Source of the DNA: Chromohalobacter marismortui
GTDB taxonomy: Bacteria; Pseudomonadota; Gammaproteobacteria; Pseudomonadales; Halomonadaceae
Length of the DNA: 64,000 nt
Direction of reading: 5' to 3'
NCBI RefSeq assembly: GCF_004364315.1
Contig: NZ_SOBR01000005.1
Coordinates: forward strand, 62,001 to 126,000
In this document: positions 61,017 to 64,000 of the stretch, piece by piece
How the letters are laid out: every line of letters starts with the position of its first letter
Position numbering within the stretch: position 1 is the first letter of the stretch
Notes under the pieces: generated by a model
Seen by the model: the letters and a program-made list of their open reading frames with translations, nothing else
Databases searched by the model: none
What the model was told of the DNA's origin: nothing
Made by a program: the position numbers and the translations under genes

Positions 61017-62567
61017 TTACGCCGTCTGCGGCGTCAGTTGCTGACGATGCAGCGTGTTGCCGGCGGCATCCATCAGACTCACCGTCAACGCTTCGCTCTC
61101 GCCGTCGAGGTCGACCTGGCCGAAGAATTGATAGCCTCGAGATGGCGGTAGGTTCGACTCGCCATCAGGCGGGGCTTTCTGGAAAACCACCTCCGGACCG
61201 AAGGTCGCGTCCAGCGCGCCGGGGCCGAAGGTGCCGGCATGCAGCGGGCCGCTGACGAACTCCCAGAAAGGCGTGAACTCCTGGAAACGGGCCCGCTCCG
61301 GCGAGTAGTGATGCGCCGCGGTGTAGTGAACGTCCGCCGTTAGCCACACCACGTTCTGGATCTTGTCGTCGCGAATCGACCGCAACAGCCTCGCGATCTC
61401 CAGCTCACGACCCAGGGGGGCGCCCGAATCACCATTGGCGATGGCCTCGTACGCCTCGCCATCGTTGACCACCAGACCGATGGGCATATCTGAAGCAATG
61501 ACCTTCCAGGTCGCCGTGGACGCTTTCAGAGAACGGTGCAGCCAGTCGAACTGATCTTCTCCCAGAAAGGCCGTTTGCGCGGAAGACTCGGTTTGTCGGT
61601 TGCGACTGTTGGCACCACGGTAGGTACGCATGTCGAGCATGAACACCTCCAGCGACGGCCCATACGCAAAGCGCCGATGGATACGTCCCGGCGCCGTCGG
61701 GCGCTGGCGCAGCGGCGTATGCTCGAGAAAGGCCTGACGCCCGCGCGCCGCCAGAAGCGACACGCTCTTTTCCGTGTAGCGCTCGTCCTCGAGCCACTCG
61801 CCGGGATACCAGTTGTTGGTCGTCTCATGATCGTCCCATTGCGCGAGCATGGGCACCTCGGCATTGAAGCGCCGCAGATTGGCATCGAGCAGGTTGTAGG
61901 TGTGCTGGCCACGAAACTCGTCCAGCGTTTCCGCCACCTTGCGCTTGGCCGGGGTGACCACGTTGCGCCAGGTTTCGCCGTTGGCAAGCGTCACGCTTTC
62001 TTCCAGGGGGCCGTCGGCGTAGACCGTATCGCCGGAGTGGATGAAAAAATCCGGACGCTGACGGCGCATGGTGTCGTAGATCGTCATGCCGCCACGCGAT
62101 TCATCGATGCCCCAGCCTTGCCCGACCGTGTCGCCGGACCACACGAAGCGCACGTCCCGCGCCCGGGACGGCGGCAGGCGCAGGCGCCCCTCGACCGGCT
62201 CGCTCAGGGCACGCGGGTCACCCAGGGCGGCAAAACGCACGCGGTAATGCAGGGTATCCAAGTCGCCGAGTCCCGCGACGTCCAGCTTGCCGACCAGGCC
62301 ATCGCTCGGCAGCACCTCGGGACCGCGCACCTGGCGGGCACTGCGAAAGGCAGGATTGTCGGCCAGCTCGACGAACATCCGCGCGGGACGATCAGTGCGC
62401 GACCAGAGCATCGCCCGGGCGTTCAGCATGTCACCGCTCATCACGCCCGAGGTCACCTGCGGACGCCGTGACTCGGCCAGCACGATCGACGGCGCCACCG
62501 ACACGGCCCCTAACGCCGCGCCAGCCTTGACGCCCCATCCCAATACATCACGGCGAGAATATCGCAT
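61017..62567 (-). CDS. phoD: PhoD-like alkaline phosphatase
   Basis: 516 residues. A Tat signal peptide (MRYSRRDVLGWGVKAGAALGAVSVAPSIVLA, twin Arg followed by DVL) sends it folded to the periplasm or outside. The PhoD metal-binding signatures are present: VWSGDTVGQGWG, FIHSGDTVYADGP, MLAQWDDHETTNNW and VWLTADVHYTAAHHY. It hydrolyses phosphodiesters and monoesters using Ca and Fe. The start at 62567 has GGAGAG and places the Tat motif at the N-terminus; the frame stays open to 62657. Convergent with the LysE gene. Confidence 0.92.
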   Translation of the reverse strand: MRYSRRDVLGWGVKAGAALGAVSVAPSIVLAESRRPQVTSGVMSGDMLNARAMLWSRTDRPARMFVELADNPAFRSARQVRGPEVLPSDGLVGKLDVAGLGDLDTLHYRVRFAALGDPRALSEPVEGRLRLPPSRARDVRFVWSGDTVGQGWGIDESRGGMTIYDTMRRQRPDFFIHSGDTVYADGPLEESVTLANGETWRNVVTPAKRKVAETLDEFRGQHTYNLLDANLRRFNAEVPMLAQWDDHETTNNWYPGEWLEDERYTEKSVSLLAARGRQAFLEHTPLRQRPTAPGRIHRRFAYGPSLEVFMLDMRTYRGANSRNRQTESSAQTAFLGEDQFDWLHRSLKASTATWKVIASDMPIGLVVNDGEAYEAIANGDSGAPLGRELEIARLLRSIRDDKIQNVVWLTADVHYTAAHHYSPERARFQEFTPFWEFVSGPLHAGTFGPGALDATFGPEVVFQKAPPDGESNLPPSRGYQFFGQVDLDGESEALTVSLMDAAGNTLHRQQLTPQTA

Positions 62568-62692
62568 CGCCAACTCTCCACTGAGTGTCCATGGTTCACT
62601 CAGTATCTCGAAAGGGGATGACGACGCCATGGCATCCCCATGACGATTGAGTGGCACGACATGTCAGGTCGGTCGCGCCAGCAGCTGGATTT

Positions 62693-63652
62693 TTAGGCTT
62701 CCAGCCGCTGCAGGGCGTAATCCGCGATGGCCGTGTCCTGCACGCCGGTGCCGGTGAGGTCGCACACGGTGATGCCGGCCTCCGAGAGGCGCAGCGTCAG
62801 CCCCCGGTCGATCACCTGGCCTAGCTCGAAGACCTTGAACGGCACGTTGGCCGCCGCTTCGCCGGGCTTGACGAAGGCCTTGAGCTCGCCGTTGTGCTCG
62901 CTTTGCGCGCGGGTATCGCAGACGAAGGCATCGGCGCGGGTCATCACGCTATCGTCCAGCTCGCGCTTGTCCGGGCTGTCGGACCCCATCGCCGTGACAT
63001 GCACGCCCTCGGGGAGATCGGCGGCCTCGAGAATCGGCCGTTGCGAAGGCGTCGCGGTGACGATGATATCCGCCTCACGACACGCCGCATGGATATCGTC
63101 GTGAACATTGACCGTCAGGCCGCGCTGACGCAGCCGTTCGGCATAGGACTCGGCGGCCTCGCGCCGACGCGCCCAGACATCGACGGTCTCGATGTCTCGC
63201 ACTAGACGCAGGGCATCGATCTGCAACTCAGCTTGTTCGCCGGCGCCGAGGACCGTCACGCGGCGGCTGTTCTCACGCGCCAGATACTGGGCGGAAAGCG
63301 CTCCCGCGAGAGCCGTGCGCACCGCCGTCAGATAGCCTTCGTCGAAGAGCACCGCATCTACCAGCCCGGTGCGGGCCGAGAATATCATCATCAGCCCGTT
63401 GAGGCTGGGCAACCCCTGTTTGGGATTGTCGAAGAACCCGGAACTCACCTTGATGGCGAAGCGTTCGAAACCGCGAATATGCGCAGTCTTGACGTCGACC
63501 TCGCCATTGGTCTCCTCGATGGCCATCGACAGGATCGGCGGCTGCACGGCCTCACCACGCCCCAGGGCCGCGAACCCCGCTTCGATGACGGTCAAGGCGT
63601 CCATGTCCAGTTGAACGGCGGCTTCGATGGCGTCGCGTTGATGGAGCTGCAT
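62693..63652 (-). CDS. eutC: Ectoine/hydroxyectoine utilisation protein EutC (ornithine cyclodeaminase family)
   Basis: 319 residues of the ornithine cyclodeaminase/mu-crystallin fold: VKTAHIRGFERFAIKVSSGFFDNPKQGLPSLNGLMMIF, the NAD motif VTVLGAGEQAELQIDAL and GSDSPDKRELDD. The gene follows an EutB-type gene by 61 bases, the standard eutBC pair of hydroxyectoine breakdown. Without that neighbour it could be taken for alanine or ornithine cyclodeaminase. The start at 63652 has GGAGGA; the frame is open to 63763. Confidence 0.82.
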   Translation of the reverse strand: MQLHQRDAIEAAVQLDMDALTVIEAGFAALGRGEAVQPPILSMAIEETNGEVDVKTAHIRGFERFAIKVSSGFFDNPKQGLPSLNGLMMIFSARTGLVDAVLFDEGYLTAVRTALAGALSAQYLARENSRRVTVLGAGEQAELQIDALRLVRDIETVDVWARRREAAESYAERLRQRGLTVNVHDDIHAACREADIIVTATPSQRPILEAADLPEGVHVTAMGSDSPDKRELDDSVMTRADAFVCDTRAQSEHNGELKAFVKPGEAAANVPFKVFELGQVIDRGLTLRLSEAGITVCDLTGTGVQDTAIADYALQRLEA

Positions 63653-63713
63653 GACGTCCTCCAGACGCAAAAGAGAAGAATGAAGAGAGGGAGTAAATAA
63701 GTAGGGAGCAGCA

Positions 63714-64000
63714 TCAGGCTCCCGCCAACGCCCGGGCACGGTCAAAGGTTTCCAATGCCACACCGTTGCCGGAAACGATCAATGCCACGCGCTGGCCACG
63801 AATGTCGAGACCATGTTCCTCGAGCGCCGCCAGCCCCACGGCCGCCGCTCCCTCGACCAGCATCTTCTCGGCATCGAGTAAGTCGACCATGGCACGTGCG
63901 ATGGCGGGTTCCGAGACCTGGTAGTGATCATCCATGACCTCGCGCACCAGCGCGAAGGTGTAACGGTTGTCCAACCCGATACCGCCGCCCAGCGAATCGC
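63714..64000 (-). CDS. eutB: Hydroxyectoine utilisation dehydratase EutB, C-terminal part (runs off the right edge)
   Basis: The frame is open to base 64000 and gives 95 C-terminal residues beginning SLGGGIGLDNRYTFALVREVMDDHYQVSE. This is the end of a fold-type II PLP enzyme of the threonine dehydratase family: VEGAAAVGLAALEEHG and VALIVSGNGVALETF (phosphate-loop and C-terminal strand) are typical. The pairing with the EutC-type gene identifies it as EutB rather than threonine dehydratase. The N-terminus and PLP lysine lie outside the window. Confidence 0.78.
   Translation of the reverse strand, partial: DSLGGGIGLDNRYTFALVREVMDDHYQVSEPAIARAMVDLLDAEKMLVEGAAAVGLAALEEHGLDIRGQRVALIVSGNGVALETFDRARALAGA

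Overview
The window is GC-rich chromosomal DNA of a halophilic gammaproteobacterium, most likely a Halomonadaceae member close to Chromohalobacter or Halomonas. The evidence is the start of a hydroxyectoine-utilisation locus (eutB/eutC) at the right edge, a fused TRAP-TAXI transporter, a type-2 ArgC, and gene families and codon use typical of that group. The genus call is an inference. No rRNA, tRNA, CRISPR array, insertion sequence or phage gene was seen. Genes are dense, mostly in short operons of two to five genes.

Layout. 1-2.3 kb: a sensor histidine kinase running off the left edge, its translationally coupled periplasmic molybdopterin-fold partner, and a MOSC protein. 2.5-6.2 kb: a TRAP-TAXI transporter (binding protein and fused permease) with a strong stem-loop between the two genes. 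6.5-8.8 kb: TauE/SafE exporter, DUF192 protein, EamA transporter. 8.8-11.4 kb: modABC. 11.5-13.5 kb: a TonB-dependent receptor with a Fur box, divergent from a LysR gene. 14.8-17.9 kb: an aaeXAB-like efflux operon. 18-20 kb: a frameshifted GNAT gene, a YdfG-like dehydrogenase and a GST. 20.3-26.6 kb: lactate/glycolate permease plus glcDEFG, with an identical 17-bp operator before the permease and before glcD. 26.9-29.2 kb: a YdeP-type molybdoenzyme. 29.5-32.9 kb: a three-gene cluster pabBC-pabA-aurF. 33-36.6 kb: cysJI. 36.8-42.8 kb: dienelactone hydrolase, an iron-siderophore ABC importer and a flavin reductase-like protein. 43-49.5 kb: a trans-4-hydroxyproline catabolic cluster (epimerase, DapA-family deaminase, GntR regulator, FAD dehydrogenase, NhaC-family transporter) with matching operators over three promoters. 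49.7-64 kb: mixed housekeeping and accessory genes, including a GNAT-nitrilase fusion, MtfA, a DUF748 protein, a haloacid dehalogenase, ArgC, a His-rich DUF4396 membrane protein, exporters with their regulators, PhoD, and eutC with the 3' end of eutB.

The most unusual item is pabBC-pabA-aurF. The first two genes encode everything needed to turn chorismate into p-aminobenzoate. The third keeps all seven iron ligands of the AurF arylamine N-oxygenase. The trio therefore looks like a compact, self-supplied pathway to an N-oxygenated aminobenzoate (hydroxylamino- or nitrobenzoate), driven from an AT-rich promoter unlike the DNA around it. A molybdenum theme is also visible: ModABC uptake lies among a molybdopterin-fold protein, a MOSC protein and a YdeP-like oxidoreductase.
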